From a bacterium (GTDB taxonomy: Bacteria > Verrucomicrobiota > Verrucomicrobiae > JAJYAR01): a stretch of 6,853 nt of DNA. Position 1 is the first letter of the stretch. Every line of letters starts with the position of its first letter. Shown piece by piece: positions 6,030 to 6,853 of this stretch. The notes under the pieces were generated by a model. The model was not told the DNA's origin and did not search any database. It saw only the letters and a list, made by a program, of their open reading frames with translations. The stretch covers positions 1-6,853 of the forward strand of contig JAJYAR010000147.1 in NCBI GenBank assembly GCA_021779435.1. The letters run 5' to 3'. Position numbers and translations under genes: made by a program.

Positions 6030-6746
6030 ATGGAGCGTGACGAACTGCGGCGGCGGCTGGAATTTTACCGAGACCTGGGACTGACAACCTTGTACCGGAA
6101 ACAGAAACCTGTGGCAGTGCTCGAAGAGGCCGCTGCGCCCGCGCCGATTGTGCTTCCTGCCATTGAGCCGGAGGGCGACACGCTCATTCAGATTCGCGAG
6201 GACATCGGCGATTGCAAGCGGTGCCGTCTGCACGAGGGCAGGCATAAGATTGTTTTCGGCTCCGGGAACGAGCACGCGAAGCTGGTGTTCGTGGGGGAGG
6301 GCCCGGGCGCGGATGAAGACGAGCAGGGGCTGCCGTTCGTGGGGCGGGCCGGGCAGTTACTCACGCAGATGATCGAGGGCACGGCGAAGAAGGAAGGAAT
6401 TCCCCTGCTGCGTCCGGATGTGTATATCTGCAACGTAGTGAAGTGCCGGCCGCCCGAGAACCGGACGCCGCTGCCGGACGAGATGGAGATCTGTGGGCAG
6501 TTTCTGTACCGGCAGTTGCAGGGGATCAAACCGAAGGCGATCTGCGCGCTGGGCTCGACGGCGGCCAAGGCGCTGCTGAGCACAAAGGATGGAGTTACTA
6601 AGTTGCGTGGGCGCTGGCATCGGTGGCGGGATATCCCGCTGATGGTGACGTATCATCCGTCTTACTTACTCCGGCCCTATAATCAGAACGCGAAACGGGA
6701 GGCATGGGAGGACCTGAAAACGGTTCTGCACTTTGTCTACGATTAG
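6030..6746 (+). CDS. udg: Family 4-type iron-sulfur uracil-DNA glycosylase
   Basis: This 238-residue protein should remove uracil from DNA, the first step of base-excision repair of deaminated cytosine or misincorporated dUMP. Four cysteines fit the [4Fe-4S] ligands of family 4: Cys62 and Cys65 in DCKRC, Cys139 in [13 protein letters not shown], and Cys155 in MEICGQF. Motif [21 protein letters not shown], covers 89-108, and the active-site strand [11 protein letters not shown] covers 206-216 with His209. The stretch before His209 lacks the arginine-rich loop and lysine/arginine pattern I associate with UdgX, so the family 4 glycosylase is preferred. Residues 1-50 lie before the core: a charged helix ([18 protein letters not shown]) and an Ala/Pro linker at about 33-47. 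Both the ATG at 6030 and its ribosome site support this extension. The gene lies between coaBC and tmk, only two bases before tmk, and the tmk neighbour also fits a uracil/thymine theme. Confidence 0.91.
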   Translation: MERDELRRRLEFYRDLGLTTLYRKQKPVAVLEEAAAPAPIVLPAIEPEGDTLIQIREDIGDCKRCRLHEGRHKIVFGSGNEHAKLVFVGEGPGADEDEQGLPFVGRAGQLLTQMIEGTAKKEGIPLLRPDVYICNVVKCRPPENRTPLPDEMEICGQFLYRQLQGIKPKAICALGSTAAKALLSTKDGVTKLRGRWHRWRDIPLMVTYHPSYLLRPYNQNAKREAWEDLKTVLHFVYD

Positions 6747-6748
6747 GC

Positions 6749-6853
6749 ATGGCGAGTAAGTCAGGCGGCGTGTTTGTCACGTTCGAGGGCGGCGAAGGTG
6801 CCGGGAAGAGCACGCAGATCCGGATCCTGGCCGAGCGGCTGCGCACCATGGGG
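6749..6853 (+). CDS. tmk: Thymidylate kinase, N-terminal part cut by the window edge
   Basis: Only the first 35 codons are present; the frame is open to the last base. The protein begins MASKSGGVFVTFEGGEGAGK and continues STQIRILAERL. The block FEGGEGAGKST at 12-22 contains the P-loop with Lys20 and is highly typical of bacterial thymidylate kinase, which phosphorylates dTMP to dTDP on the way to dTTP. The ATG is two bases after the glycosylase stop, so the gene probably belongs to the same transcript. The remaining roughly 170-180 residues, including the lid and the thymidine-binding region, lie outside the window, so completeness cannot be judged. A different P-loop kinase is possible but unlikely given the FEGGEGAGKST block. 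Confidence 0.9.
   Translation, partial: MASKSGGVFVTFEGGEGAGKSTQIRILAERLRTMG

Noticed and set aside
4947..6275. 442-codon open frame on the minus strand across coaBC and udg
   Set aside because: It is Arg/His/Gln-rich without recognisable motifs and runs opposite to two well-identified genes. Long antisense frames are expected from the G/C-biased third positions.

Overview
This window is a compact piece of a GC-rich (by eye roughly two-thirds G+C) bacterial chromosome. It carries nine genes, all on the + strand, with gaps of 20 bases or less and four-base stop/start overlaps at three junctions. No mobile element, RNA gene, CRISPR array or convincing terminator is visible, and no gene-free stretch reaches 300 bases. 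The lipopolysaccharide-type glycosyltransferase and the MsbA-like flippase point to a Gram-negative (diderm) organism. The gene set, the strong G/C third-position preference and the style of the proteins suggest an Acidobacteriota member, perhaps near Bryobacter/Solibacter. That placement is inference from memory and was not tested.

Left part (43-3007), envelope block: a 56-residue Trm112/YcaR-type protein with four cysteines, a family 9 (heptosyltransferase-like) glycosyltransferase, and an MsbA-like ABC exporter with its membrane and ATPase domains in one chain. Together they look like a lipid A-core assembly and flipping set.

Middle part (3004-6017), the widely conserved block yicC - gmk - rpoZ - coaBC: a YicC-type endoribonuclease, guanylate kinase, the omega subunit of RNA polymerase, and the bifunctional coenzyme A enzyme. 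It is joined to the envelope block by an ATGA overlap between the ABC exporter and yicC, so the two blocks are probably transcribed and translated together.

Right part (6030-6853): a family 4-type iron-sulfur uracil-DNA glycosylase, then the first 35 codons of thymidylate kinase (tmk), cut by the window edge. One gene removes uracil from DNA and the other promotes dTTP synthesis, so both bear on uracil in DNA.

I see no undescribed system here. The genes look intact and orthodox. The points worth a second look are the mixed operon, a few family-atypical protein segments, a local A/T-ending codon patch in gmk, and two weak promoter-like sites.
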